Program-made: the position numbers and the translations under genes | Notes under the pieces: generated by a model | Database searches by the model: none | What the model saw: only the letters and a program-made list of their open reading frames with translations | Told to the model about the DNA's origin: nothing | Assembly (NCBI RefSeq): GCF_001113365.1 | Contig: NZ_CKYA01000002.1 | Location: 361,312 to 425,311, forward strand | From: Streptococcus pneumoniae | GTDB taxonomy: Bacteria > Bacillota > Bacilli > Lactobacillales > Streptococcaceae | DNA: 64,000 bases | Direction: 5' to 3' | Part shown: positions 26,012 to 33,488 of the stretch, piece after piece | Position numbering within the stretch: the first letter of the stretch is position 1 | Layout of the letters: every line of letters starts with the position of its first letter

Positions 26012-27288
26012 AAGAATTGAGGAGTATTTTTCAGAAAATCCCTTATAATCTTAAATTATTCCTAGCAGTCATTTTGCAAGGAATAGTTTCAGGTTTATCT
26101 GGTATTTTTCTACATTATCTTTTAAAGATGATAGAGGGGATAGCTTTTGGTCCATCAGAGCATCAAACTGTATTCTTGACAGATGGAGTTTCCTCGTCGC
26201 GGATAGGATTAAGTTTAATAATTGTGGGTCTTGGCTCATCCTTGGTCTGGTATTTCTTGCAAAAAAAATCACAGATTTTTTCCATTAAAGCACAGATGAA
26301 GGATGAGACTTCACAATACAAACTTCATTTTTTAAAACAGCTATTTCATTCAATTTGGCAGATTATTGCAGTTGGAGGGGGAGCACCTATTGGTAAAGAA
26401 GCTGCGCCACGAGAGATTGGAACTCTATTTGCAGGACCAATTGGAAAAATATGTTCTCTCTCTAAGAAGGATCAAATCTTTCTCCTTGCTTGTGGTGCTG
26501 GTGCTGGTTTAGCAGCTGTCTACCAGGTTCCATTAACAAGTGTCTTCTTTGTTTTTGAAACTCTAGGAATTGCTCTATCTATTAAACGATTTATCTTAGT
26601 CGGTTTGACTACCTATGTGTCAACCTATACAGCAGGCTTGGTTATTTCAGATCAGGCTCTCTACCAGATTCCAGCGATAACATGGTCATTAAAGGAAACG
26701 TGGATTATTCCCTTATTACTTCTTTTCTTAACCCCACTAGCTTGGCTTTTTGATCGCTTAAGTAAAGAAGTATCTTCAAACAGAATAAAAGATAAACGAA
26801 TACTTCTCACATTGCCTACAGCTTTTCTTTTTCTTGCTGGGTTGGCAAGTTATTTTCCACATCTACTTGGAAATGGACGTATGATGGCTCAGGAAGTATT
26901 GAATGGTAGCGATGGCAAAACAGTATTCCTCTTGTTTATCCTAAAAGCGCTGGTCGTTCTTATTACTCTGTGGGCAGGGGTCTATGGTGGTACACTTACG
27001 CCATCTTTTGCCTTGGGGATGGCTGGAGCTGCTCTCTTGGGCATGATTCTAGGTTTCGACAGTCAGCCAAGCATTTTGCTTTTGGGATCGGTTTGCTTTT
27101 TGTCTGTGACCTTGAGGGCTCGCTGGTCTGCAACTGGATTAGTAATAGGTTTCACTGGGCTAGGTTTGGATTCTCTTCCGTATCTCTTAGTAACAGCTGT
27201 TTTAGCTTATGAATTTGCAAAAATATTAGACCGTTTTTCTTGGGCTAGCATACTGTGTCAGAAGTCAAAGAATAAAGTAATTAGGTAG
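26005..27288 (+). CDS. ClC-family chloride channel/transporter
   Basis: A 427-residue membrane protein with about ten hydrophobic helices. ClC hallmarks are 'GGGAPIGKEAAPREIG' (the GKxGP region), the following 'LACGAGAGLAAVYQVPL', and 'GGTLTPSFALGMAGAALLG'. The external gating-glutamate position corresponds to the GKE in the first motif, so it may be a Cl-/H+ or F-/H+ type exchanger rather than a channel; this cannot be decided by eye. The ATG overlaps the end of the punA remnant. It is flanked by direct copies of the Y module. In pneumococci a ClC gene occupies the same place before deoD. Confidence 0.85.
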   Translation: MLKELRSIFQKIPYNLKLFLAVILQGIVSGLSGIFLHYLLKMIEGIAFGPSEHQTVFLTDGVSSSRIGLSLIIVGLGSSLVWYFLQKKSQIFSIKAQMKDETSQYKLHFLKQLFHSIWQIIAVGGGAPIGKEAAPREIGTLFAGPIGKICSLSKKDQIFLLACGAGAGLAAVYQVPLTSVFFVFETLGIALSIKRFILVGLTTYVSTYTAGLVISDQALYQIPAITWSLKETWIIPLLLLFLTPLAWLFDRLSKEVSSNRIKDKRILLTLPTAFLFLAGLASYFPHLLGNGRMMAQEVLNGSDGKTVFLLFILKALVVLITLWAGVYGGTLTPSFALGMAGAALLGMILGFDSQPSILLLGSVCFLSVTLRARWSATGLVIGFTGLGLDSLPYLLVTAVLAYEFAKILDRFSWASILCQKSKNKVIR

Positions 27289-27379
27289 GAAATGCTCATT
27301 TCTTCTAGTTAAGGATTTAACTTAAAAGATTAAAAACTATTGTCAGTTTATCAATAACTATTTTAAATAAAAATGTAGT

Positions 27380-27415
27380 AGGCTTATCGGAGTCATGATT
27401 GAATCCGATAAGCCT
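27380..27415. terminator. Hairpin after the ClC gene
   Basis: AGGCTTATCGGA pairs perfectly with TCCGATAAGCCT, loop 12 nt. No T run follows directly on the plus strand, so termination is uncertain. Confidence 0.5.
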
Positions 27416-27553
27416 AGCTATGAAATATAAAAAAGAAAGGTAGAGCGAGATGTTCTGATTTGAACACGAGCGGAAAACTTTTCTAAAAACTTAGAGAGGG
27501 TAGTTTGGTTTTGAATTGAACCCGTGCTATTCTCCTATTTGTCATCAAAATTA

Positions 27554-27674
27554 AGAAAGAAAGGAATTGAACCCACCCTAAAAGCAGTGGGAAAAAGATA
27601 GTTGGTCTAGCGAGCATCGCTCACTACACCCAACTCCTATTTTCCCTTTGCTTTTTGACGGGTTTGGTATCTTT
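27554..27674 (+). ncRNA. Hairpin module X, copy 1 (putative structured RNA)
   Basis: Nested helices: ACCC/GGGT (27571-27574 with 27660-27663), AAAAGC/GCTTTT (27580-27585 with 27650-27655), GGGAAAA/TTTTCCC (27589-27595 with 27640-27646), AGTTGG/CCAACT (27600-27605 with 27630-27635). The last two flank an AGAT/CCTA internal loop. Family not recognised. Confidence 0.55.
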
Positions 27675-27694
27675 CTGATTATAAATTTTAGAAT

Positions 27695-27829
27695 AAAGAA
27701 AGGATGGGTTAACTGTATTCATTGAACTGAATACGGGCGGAGAACTGTGTAAAAAAGATAAACTGTCTAGCATCTGCGATGCGTCGTCAGTTTCCTATTT
27801 TTACTTTGTTCTCTGTCGCTATCCTAAAT
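27695..27829 (+). ncRNA. Hairpin module Y, copy 2 (putative structured RNA)
   Basis: Same helices as Y3 except that the outer 3' strand reads CGCTATCC, weakening the closing helix. The middle and apical helices are intact. Confidence 0.5.
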
Positions 27830-27960
27830 ATACAAAAAAAGAAAGGTAGAGCGTGTGTTCTGATTTGAACACGAGCGGAAAACTTTTCTAAAAACTTAGA
27901 AAGGAAGGGGAGTTCGGGTTTGAATTGAAGCCGGTCTAATCTTCTCAATATCATCAAAAT

Positions 27961-28082
27961 TAAGAAAGAAAGGAATTGACCCCACCCTAAAAGCAGTGGG
28001 AAAAAGATAGTTGGTCTAGCGAGCATCGCTCACTGCACCCAACTCCTATTTTCCCTTTGCTTTTTGACGGGTTTGGTATCTT
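27961..28082 (+). ncRNA. Hairpin module X, copy 2 (putative structured RNA)
   Basis: Near-identical to X1, with TTGACCCCACCC in place of TTGAACCCACCC. All helices and the AGAT/CCTA loop are kept. Confidence 0.5.
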
Positions 28083-28103
28083 TCTGATTATAAATTTTAG
28101 AAT

Positions 28104-28236
28104 AAAGAAAGGATGGGTTAACTGTATTCATTGAACTGAATACGGGCGGAGAACTGTGTAAAAAAGATAAACTGTCTAGCATCTGCGATGCGTTGTCAGT
28201 TTCCTATTTTTACTTTGTTCTCTGTCGCCCTTTATA
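28104..28236 (+). ncRNA. Hairpin module Y, copy 3, in the deoD leader (putative structured RNA)
   Basis: Helices GGGCG/CGCCC (28144-28148 with 28226-28230), GAGAAC/GTTCTC (28149-28154 with 28217-28222), GTAAAAA/TTTTTAC (28158-28164 with 28207-28213) and AAACTG/CAGTTT (28169-28174 with 28197-28202), with an AGAT/CCTA internal loop. It ends 14 bases before the deoD ATG. Confidence 0.6.
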
Positions 28237-28244
28237 TCTTAACT

Positions 28245-28955
28245 ATGTCTATCCATATTGCTGCTCAGCAGGGTGAAGTTGCTGATAAAATTCTTCTTCC
28301 TGGGGATCCTCTTCGTGCTAAATTTATTGCGGAGAATTTCCTTGAAGATGCTGTTTGTTTTAACGAAGTTCGTAACATGTTTGGTTACACTGGTACTTAC
28401 AAGGGCCACCGTGTATCCGTTATGGGAACTGGGATGGGAATGCCATCTATTTCGATTTATGCGCGTGAGTTGATTGTTGATTACGGCGTGAAAAAATTGA
28501 TTCGTGTGGGAACTGCGGGTTCTTTGAATGAAGATGTCCACGTTCGTGAATTGGTTTTGGCGCAGGCAGCTGCAACTAACTCAAATATCGTCCGTAATGA
28601 CTGGCCACAGTACGATTTTCCACAAATCGCTAGCTTTGATTTGCTGGACAAGTCCTACCATATCGCCAAAGAACTTGGTATGACAACCCACGTTGGGAAC
28701 GTTTTGTCATCTGATGTCTTTTACTCAAATTACTTTGAAAAGAACATCGAGCTTGGTAAGTGGGGAGTCAAGGCTGTGGAAATGGAAGCAGCAGCCCTTT
28801 ACTATTTGGCGGCCCAGCACCATGTTGATGCGCTAGCTATCATGACCATCTCTGATAGCTTGGTCAATCCAGACGAAGACACAACTGCAGAAGAACGTCA
28901 AAACACCTTCACTGATATGATGAAGGTCGGTTTGGAAACATTGATTGCAGACTAA
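28245..28955 (+). CDS. deoD: Purine nucleoside phosphorylase DeoD-type
   Basis: A 236-residue hexameric (NP-I) purine nucleoside phosphorylase. It starts MSIHIAAQQGEVADKILLPG and has the phosphate-binding 'GDPLRAKFIAENFL', 'MGTGMGMPS', 'RVGTAGSL' and the purine-site 'VEMEAAALYYLA' with 'TISDSLV'. It cleaves 6-oxo and 6-amino purine nucleosides, including adenosine. The ATG at 28245 is set by family length. No Shine-Dalgarno sequence lies in the 20 bases upstream; a structured module ends 14 bases away. It follows the accessory island and seems to have its own leader. Confidence 0.93.
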   Translation: MSIHIAAQQGEVADKILLPGDPLRAKFIAENFLEDAVCFNEVRNMFGYTGTYKGHRVSVMGTGMGMPSISIYARELIVDYGVKKLIRVGTAGSLNEDVHVRELVLAQAAATNSNIVRNDWPQYDFPQIASFDLLDKSYHIAKELGMTTHVGNVLSSDVFYSNYFEKNIELGKWGVKAVEMEAAALYYLAAQHHVDALAIMTISDSLVNPDEDTTAEERQNTFTDMMKVGLETLIAD

Positions 28956-29112
28956 AGGTAGGCTATATTCAGAATGATTTCTCTTGTTCTCAAAATGATA
29001 ACTATCAACAATGAATCAATCCTGAAATAGGTAAGAATAAGGAAATTGAAGGAAGCCTAATTGTGTCAAAGGACCGAGACTAGTCAGTTTAATATCTAAA
29101 TCATAATCAAAT

Positions 29113-29158
29113 AAAGTTGGAAGCCAAGTTGACAAGAAGTCAAGACTTTCAACTTTTT
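29113..29158 (+). terminator. Terminator-like hairpin between deoD and the sirtuin gene
   Basis: AAAGTTGGAAG (29113-29123) pairs with CTTTCAACTTT (29146-29156), eleven pairs with one G-T, then T residues. It lies only 27 bases before the sirtuin start, so it could also act as an attenuator. Confidence 0.6.
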
Positions 29159-29184
29159 AACTTGAAAATTCCTAGGAGTACAAA

Positions 29185-29916
29185 ATGGATAAGATTGAAC
29201 AATTACAAGGTATTATTGATCAAAGTCAGAGCATTGTCTTTTTCGGTGGTGCAGGGGTTTCTACAGAGTCTAATATTCCAGATTTTCGTAGTTCAGATGG
29301 TATATATAGTCTGAAACTGGGTCGCCATTTTACTGCCGAGCAACTGGTTTCACGCACTATGTTTGAGCGCTATCCAGAGGATTTTTTTGATTTCTACAAA
29401 AAGTATCTGGTCTATCCTGATGCCAAGCCGAATTTAGCACATGATTATCTAGCGTCGTTGGAAAAAACAGGTAAATTAAAGGCGATTGTGACGCAAAATA
29501 TCGATAGTCTCCATGAAATGGCAGGATCTCAGAAAGTTTTGAAACTGCATGGTAGTGCAGATTGTAATTATTGTTTGGGCTGTCATCGCTTTTATGATTT
29601 GACTGCCTTTTTGGAACTTGAAGGTCCAGTTCCCTACTGTTTAGATTGTGGCAAGGTGGTCAAACCTGACGTGACCCTTTATGAGGAAGCGCTAGATATG
29701 GATGTATTTAGTCGCGCAGCTCGAGCCATTCAGCAAGCAGATTTGTTGATCATTGGTGGAACTTCCTTAGTTGTTTACCCTGCAGCTAGTCTAGTCAATT
29801 ATTTTTCAGGGTCAAATCTTGTTGTTATCAACAAGTCCAGCACTCCTCAAGACAGCCAAGCTGATTTAGTTATCGAAGGTAAGATTGGAGAAGTTTTTTC
29901 TAAATTGAGACAATAA
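29185..29916 (+). CDS. Sir2-family NAD-dependent protein deacylase
   Basis: A 243-residue sirtuin. NAD-binding motifs 'FFGGAGVSTESNIPDFRS' and 'TQNIDSLHEMAG', the catalytic histidine in 'LKLHGSAD', and two zinc CxxC pairs (CNYCLGC and CLDC) are all present, as are 'IGGTSLVVYPAASL' and the C-terminal NAD loop. It would remove acetyl or other acyl groups from lysines using NAD. AGGAG precedes the ATG. It is monocistronic, closed by a strong terminator. Confidence 0.93.
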   Translation: MDKIEQLQGIIDQSQSIVFFGGAGVSTESNIPDFRSSDGIYSLKLGRHFTAEQLVSRTMFERYPEDFFDFYKKYLVYPDAKPNLAHDYLASLEKTGKLKAIVTQNIDSLHEMAGSQKVLKLHGSADCNYCLGCHRFYDLTAFLELEGPVPYCLDCGKVVKPDVTLYEEALDMDVFSRAARAIQQADLLIIGGTSLVVYPAASLVNYFSGSNLVVINKSSTPQDSQADLVIEGKIGEVFSKLRQ

Positions 29917-29957
29917 AAAACTGAAAGAAGTAGGATTATACTTCCTTCAGTTTTTTT
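29915..29957 (+). terminator. Sirtuin gene terminator
   Basis: Arms of about 16 bases (AAAACTGAAAGAAGTA with TACTTCCTTCAGTTTT) with one mismatch, loop GGAT, then a T run. Confidence 0.88.
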
Positions 29958-30062
29958 GTATCACGAACTCAGAAACTATGAACAAGATTCTCTTCATTTC
30001 TAGGGGAATTTTATTGTTGATTTATAAATTGCTCGAGTTATTTTTAATTGTTGAATAAAAGG

Positions 30063-30101
30063 AAAAAAGGAAGACTTTCTGGATGAAAAACTTCCTTTTT
30101 T
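30063..30101. terminator. Bidirectional terminator downstream of the P-loop kinase gene
   Basis: AAAAAAGGAAG (30063-30073) pairs with CTTCCTTTTTT (30091-30101). T-rich on both strands; it mainly serves the minus-strand gene ending at 30147. Confidence 0.8.
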
Positions 30102-30146
30102 AGTCAATCAGTACATGCTGATTTTAATGAAATGCTACTATATTGT

Positions 30147-30659
30147 TTACTTTTTTAAAGATCGCAAGAAATAATCAATTTCTGCTTGAGAATGGAGAAT
30201 ATGCATCTTTTCAGGGTAGGTATCACTTAATTTTTGGTATCTTTCCTTAGCATTATTTGTCCGCCCCTCCCAGAGAATCCATCTGATAAACTCCCAATTA
30301 AACTGTTCTTGACAACCTTCTGCCATACTTTCTCTGACTTTTCCCCGGTATTTGAGGTATCGCTTAAAGGCTCGAAAGAGACAGGCCAATGGTGAAAAAT
30401 TTAGAAAGATGATTTGGTCAGCTTCCTGCATTCTTTCCTCGTAATAGCACCAAGAATAATTTCCATCGATGACCCAAGCTTTATGATTGGTGAGAAAGTT
30501 ATTCATCTCGGTCAACATCCATTCACGGTCACTGTCTTGCCAACCAGGTTGAAATTGGAGTGTGTCCATATGTAGTTTTGGGATGGAGTAGTAGTTAGAT
30601 AATTTTTCTGCTAGAGTTGACTTACCAGCACCAGAATATCCGATAATTGCGATTTTCAT
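30147..30659 (-). CDS. P-loop NTPase, adenylate-kinase-like (FlaR type)
   Basis: A 170-residue cytoplasmic protein with Walker A 'IIGYSGAGKSTLAEKL' at the N terminus, then 'LHMDTLQFQPGW' and 'WVIDGNYS', the pattern of small AAA-type kinases annotated as DNA topology modulation protein FlaR or adenylate-kinase-related. It ends in a tyrosine- and lysine-rich region. The true substrate is unknown. It lies upstream of nothing obvious on its strand and ends at the 30063-30101 terminator. Confidence 0.82.
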   Translation of the reverse strand: MKIAIIGYSGAGKSTLAEKLSNYYSIPKLHMDTLQFQPGWQDSDREWMLTEMNNFLTNHKAWVIDGNYSWCYYEERMQEADQIIFLNFSPLACLFRAFKRYLKYRGKVRESMAEGCQEQFNWEFIRWILWEGRTNNAKERYQKLSDTYPEKMHILHSQAEIDYFLRSLKK

Positions 30660-30682
30660 TTTCTACCTTTTCCTATTTAGAG

Positions 30683-30711
30683 ACAAAAAAACAGCCTCTA
30701 TGGACTGTTTC
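30683..30711 (-). terminator. rpsT terminator
   Basis: On the minus strand AAACAG pairs with CTGTTT across a short loop and is followed by seven T, directly after the rpsT stop. Confidence 0.75.
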
Positions 30712-30948
30712 TTATTTAACAAGTTTAGCTGAAAGACGAGCTTTGTCGCGGCTTGCTTTGTTTTTGTGAATCAAACCTTTAGTTTCTGCTTTATCGATAG
30801 CTGAGCTAGCAGCACGGAAAAGTTCTTCAGATGGGTTTGCTTCGAAAGCTTTGATAGCAGTACGCATAGCTGATTTTTGAGCTGAGTTCTTTTCGTTTTG
30901 TTTAACGTTCAATTCAGCACGTTTGATAGCTGATTTAATGTTTGCCAA
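30712..30948 (-). CDS. rpsT: Ribosomal protein bS20, TTG start
   Basis: A 78-residue S20: (M)ANIKSAIKRAEL..., lysine- and alanine-rich, ending in the RNA-binding 'NKASRDKARLSAKLVK'. S20 binds 16S rRNA early in 30S assembly. The start is a TTG (complement of 30946-30948) eight bases after GGAGG. An upstream ATG at 30963 overlaps that Shine-Dalgarno sequence and would add five residues foreign to the family. TTG starts are known for rpsT in other bacteria, where they fit autoregulation by free S20. Confidence 0.93.
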   Translation of the reverse strand: MANIKSAIKRAELNVKQNEKNSAQKSAMRTAIKAFEANPSEELFRAASSAIDKAETKGLIHKNKASRDKARLSAKLVK

Positions 30949-31015
30949 TGTTCTTACCTCCATATTTACTAACTATACCATTATATCTGAAAACTTACGT
31001 TTTGACAAGGGAAAA

Positions 31016-31936
31016 TTACTTTTTTAAGTAAATTTCATCGATTTCATGGTTCTTGCTTTTATGAAGAATCACTTCCGCACGATTTCTAGTTGGTTCAATA
31101 TAATTTTGTAGATTTGTGAGATTGATACTGGTCCAGACCTGATGAGCAAAGGATTCTACTTCTCCAATCGGCATTTGAGTAAAGCGATAGTAATAGCTAT
31201 CAGGATCGTTTTGGGCTAGGCTCAGCATTTTCAAGAAACGGTCCAGATACCAACTCTCAATATCATCCACTCCAGCATCTACATAGATGGAAAAGTCAAA
31301 GAAGTCAGTGATATAGAGACGCTCGTTTTGTGGATTTTGAAAGACATTTATTCCCTCAACAATGACAAAATCAGCAGCTTTAACGCTTTGCTTTTCCTCA
31401 GGTACGATGTCGTAGACTTCATGAGAATAGACAGGAATGTCTACATCTTGTCCATTTTTGATGCGGTCCAAGAAGTTGAGAAGAGCTTCCATATCATAGC
31501 TTTCAGGAAATCCCTTGCGATTTAAAATCCCCTGCTCAATCAAGGTCTGGTTGGGATAGAGAAAGCCATCAGTTGTAACCAACTCAACACTAGCATCAGT
31601 TACAGTTCTAGAAAGCAGGGTTTGCAATAGTCGGCTGGTTGTTGATTTTCCAACGGCAACACTCCCAGAAACCCCAATAATAAAAGGTTGAGATTTACTT
31701 TCACGTTGGAGGAAAATTCCTTTTGAAAAGGCCAAATCTTCCTTAGTTCGCTTGTAAATCTGAATCAGATGAGCCAAGGGGAGATAGATATCTGTAACGT
31801 CTTGAAGACTGATTTGGTCATTAAAACTCTTGATAGATTCCAATTCTTCTTCTGTCAAAGGAGGTGTTGTCTTTCGATGTAAAGATTGCCAAGTCTGGCG
31901 GCTGATTTTTTCAAAATGTAAAAATTCGTTGGTCAT
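31016..31936 (-). CDS. coaA: Pantothenate kinase (type I)
   Basis: A 306-residue CoaA that phosphorylates pantothenate, the first step of CoA synthesis. Walker A 'GVSGSVAVGKSTTSRLL' and the downstream 'TTDGFLYPN', 'KGFPESYDM', 'VPVYSHEVYDIV'-type segments mark the bacterial type I enzyme. The start is the ATG complementary to 31934-31936, giving MTNEFLHFEKISRQTW and the normal family length. A longer frame upstream runs through promoter and BOX sequence and is rejected. An extended -10 (TGGTATGAT on the minus strand) lies about 40 bases upstream of the start. Confidence 0.95.
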   Translation of the reverse strand: MTNEFLHFEKISRQTWQSLHRKTTPPLTEEELESIKSFNDQISLQDVTDIYLPLAHLIQIYKRTKEDLAFSKGIFLQRESKSQPFIIGVSGSVAVGKSTTSRLLQTLLSRTVTDASVELVTTDGFLYPNQTLIEQGILNRKGFPESYDMEALLNFLDRIKNGQDVDIPVYSHEVYDIVPEEKQSVKAADFVIVEGINVFQNPQNERLYITDFFDFSIYVDAGVDDIESWYLDRFLKMLSLAQNDPDSYYYRFTQMPIGEVESFAHQVWTSINLTNLQNYIEPTRNRAEVILHKSKNHEIDEIYLKK

Positions 31937-31998
31937 TTGTTTTCCCCTAGATATTTTGTCTATCATACCATAAAAAGTTAAAAAAATAAAGCGGTTTC

Positions 31999-32027
31999 TT
32001 GAATGTGGTAAGTCAATAGTATATAAT
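31999..32027 (+). promoter_or_regulatory. Promoter facing the small membrane protein gene
   Basis: TTGAAT (31999-32004), 17-bp spacer, TATAAT (32022-32027). A transcript from about 32034 would include BOX copy 3 in its leader before the gene at 32289. Confidence 0.75.
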
Positions 32028-32052
32028 ATAAGTAGATAGAGGATGAACAATT

Positions 32053-32206
32053 TATACTCAATGAAAATCAAAGAGCAAACTAGGAAGCTAGTCGCAGGTT
32101 GCTCAAAACAGTGTTTTGAGGTTGTGGATAGAACTGGCGAAGTCAGTAACCATAGCTACGGTAAGGCGACTTTGACGTGGTTTGAAGAGATTTTCGAAGA
32201 GTATTA
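32053..32206 (+). repeat. BOX element, copy 3
   Basis: About 154 bp, same orientation as copies 1 and 2 but with more changes (GTGGATAGAACTGGCGAAGTC in the centre, one short indel). It occupies most of the 352-bp gap between coaA and the small membrane protein gene. Confidence 0.9.
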
Positions 32207-32288
32207 TTGATGAAGTAGGAGCTGCTTTCTCCTGACTTATCAGCTATAAAGGGGGGCTTTTGGGTTTATAACTTATAGGAGGTGTACT

Positions 32289-32693
32289 ATGAAAATCTTA
32301 AAACGTTACACATTGGAATTCTGTTTTATTTTAAGTTTTGCACTACCTTTTATAAAAGGGGTGAATGCGGATAATGGTAGACGCTTTGTGGAAATCTATT
32401 ACGGTTTTACTTTTTTGATGGAGCATGCCATTATAACAGCTGTCTTTATCTGTTCGCTCTTGATTGCTTGGCTACTCAAAAAACGGTGGACGAAACGACT
32501 TGCTGCTGGAAGTTATCTATTTTTGATTTTGTGGATTGCTACAGAGGGTTATTTCTTCCGCATGTCGCTAGAAGATTTGATACGACTTTGGACAAGTTTG
32601 GAAATCCTGACACAAACTTATCAGTTGGGCTTTTATTTAAACATTTTGTTGGGAATCCTATTGATAGTGAAATATTTAAAAGTAAAGAAATAG
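32289..32693 (+). CDS. Small four-helix membrane protein of unknown function
   Basis: A 134-residue protein with about four hydrophobic segments (roughly 10-24, 45-65, 72-90, 108-128) separated by short charged loops, ending KYLKVKK. No motif that I recognise. A strong ATAGGAGGTG precedes the ATG, and a good promoter with a BOX element in its leader lies upstream, so it is probably expressed. A terminator follows. It lies alone between the divergent coaA gene and the nucleoside operon. Confidence 0.7.
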   Translation: MKILKRYTLEFCFILSFALPFIKGVNADNGRRFVEIYYGFTFLMEHAIITAVFICSLLIAWLLKKRWTKRLAAGSYLFLILWIATEGYFFRMSLEDLIRLWTSLEILTQTYQLGFYLNILLGILLIVKYLKVKK

Positions 32694-32791
32694 CGCTGAC
32701 AATGCGTCTGATGATAGACAATAAATTGTTTTATCGTGGCAATGATAACTGTAGTCCTAGATGAAATACAATTTGCTTATAAAAGTTGAAA

Positions 32792-32838
32792 GAGATTGAA
32801 GGGGAGCTATTGTAAAGCAACTTCCTTCAATCTTTTTG
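32792..32838 (+). terminator. Terminator before the nucleoside operon
   Basis: AGATTGAAGG pairs with CCTTCAATCT, ten perfect pairs, then five T. Confidence 0.85.
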
Positions 32839-32861
32839 TCTCATTCTGGATATGTAAACGA

Positions 32862-32891
32862 TTTACAATTTAAGTCAAATTATGGTAAAAT
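32862..32891 (+). promoter_or_regulatory. Promoter of the rsmC-like/pdp/deoC/cdd operon (leaderless)
   Basis: TTTACA (32862-32867), 18-bp spacer, TAAAAT (32886-32891) with an extended TGG. The ATG at 32898 is seven bases after the -10, so the first gene is probably read leaderless. Confidence 0.7.
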
Positions 32892-32897
32892 AGTTTC

Positions 32898-33488
32898 ATG
32901 AGTAAAATGTACTATGCAGAAAATCCTGACGCTGCTCACGACATTCATGAGTTGAGAGTAGAATTGTTGGGAGAAAAAATGACTTTTCTGACGGATGCGG
33001 GTGTTTTTAGCAAGAAAATGGTTGACTTTGGAAGTCAACTATTGCTCAAGTGTCTGGAGGTCAACCAAGGAGAAACTGTCCTTGATGTAGGCTGTGGTTA
33101 CGGACCTTTGGGCTTGTCCTTAGCTAAGGCTTATGGTGTTCAGGCGACCATGGTCGATATCAACAATCGTGCCTTGGATTTGGCGCGACAAAATGCTGAA
33201 CGAAATAAAGTAGAAGCGACGATTTTCCAGTCCAACATCTATGAACAAGTTGAAGGACATTTTGACCATGTTATTTCAAATCCTCCTATCCGTGCAGGCA
33301 AGCAAGTGGTTCATGAAATCATTGAGAAAAGTAAAGATTTCTTGGAAACTGGTGGGGATTTGACAATCGTCATCCAGAAAAAACAAGGGGCTCCAAGTGC
33401 TAAGTCTAAGATGGAAGATGTGTTTGGCAATTGTGAAATCCTTAAAAAAGACAAGGGATACTATATCCTTAGAAGTGTGAAAGAATGA
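32898..33488 (+). CDS. RsmC-like SAM-dependent methyltransferase
   Basis: A 196-residue class I methyltransferase with motif I 'VLDVGCGYGPLGLSLA' (residues 61-76) and motif IV 'ISNPPIRAGK' (126-135), the NPP(F/I) signature of base N-methyltransferases of the RsmC/RlmG group. A 16S or 23S rRNA guanine is the likely target, unproven. It leads the pdp-deoC-cdd operon and its stop overlaps the pdp start by four bases (ATGA). No ribosome-binding sequence precedes the ATG, in keeping with a leaderless start. Confidence 0.85.
   Translation: MSKMYYAENPDAAHDIHELRVELLGEKMTFLTDAGVFSKKMVDFGSQLLLKCLEVNQGETVLDVGCGYGPLGLSLAKAYGVQATMVDINNRALDLARQNAERNKVEATIFQSNIYEQVEGHFDHVISNPPIRAGKQVVHEIIEKSKDFLETGGDLTIVIQKKQGAPSAKSKMEDVFGNCEILKKDKGYYILRSVKE

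Larger units (their letters stand above)
27433..28236 (+). repeat. Two tandem ~407-bp repeat units (Z-X-Y) before deoD
   Basis: GAAAGGTAGAGCG recurs at 27435 and 27841 (offset 406), and AGGATGGGTTAACTG at 27701 and 28110 (offset 409). The units are highly similar; most differences are in the Z segment. Each holds hairpin modules Z, X and Y. Confidence 0.9.
27289..28244 (+). other. 956-bp non-coding region upstream of deoD with tandem structured repeats
   Basis: No gene. After ClC there is a 12-bp hairpin (27380-27391 with 27404-27415), then two tandem units of 406-409 bp, each made of modules Z, X and Y, ending directly at the deoD start codon. Confidence 0.8.

Noticed and set aside
27433..28236. 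Possible CRISPR-like array
   Set aside because: The repeat unit is about 407 bp and the copies abut with no unique spacers; no cas gene is nearby.
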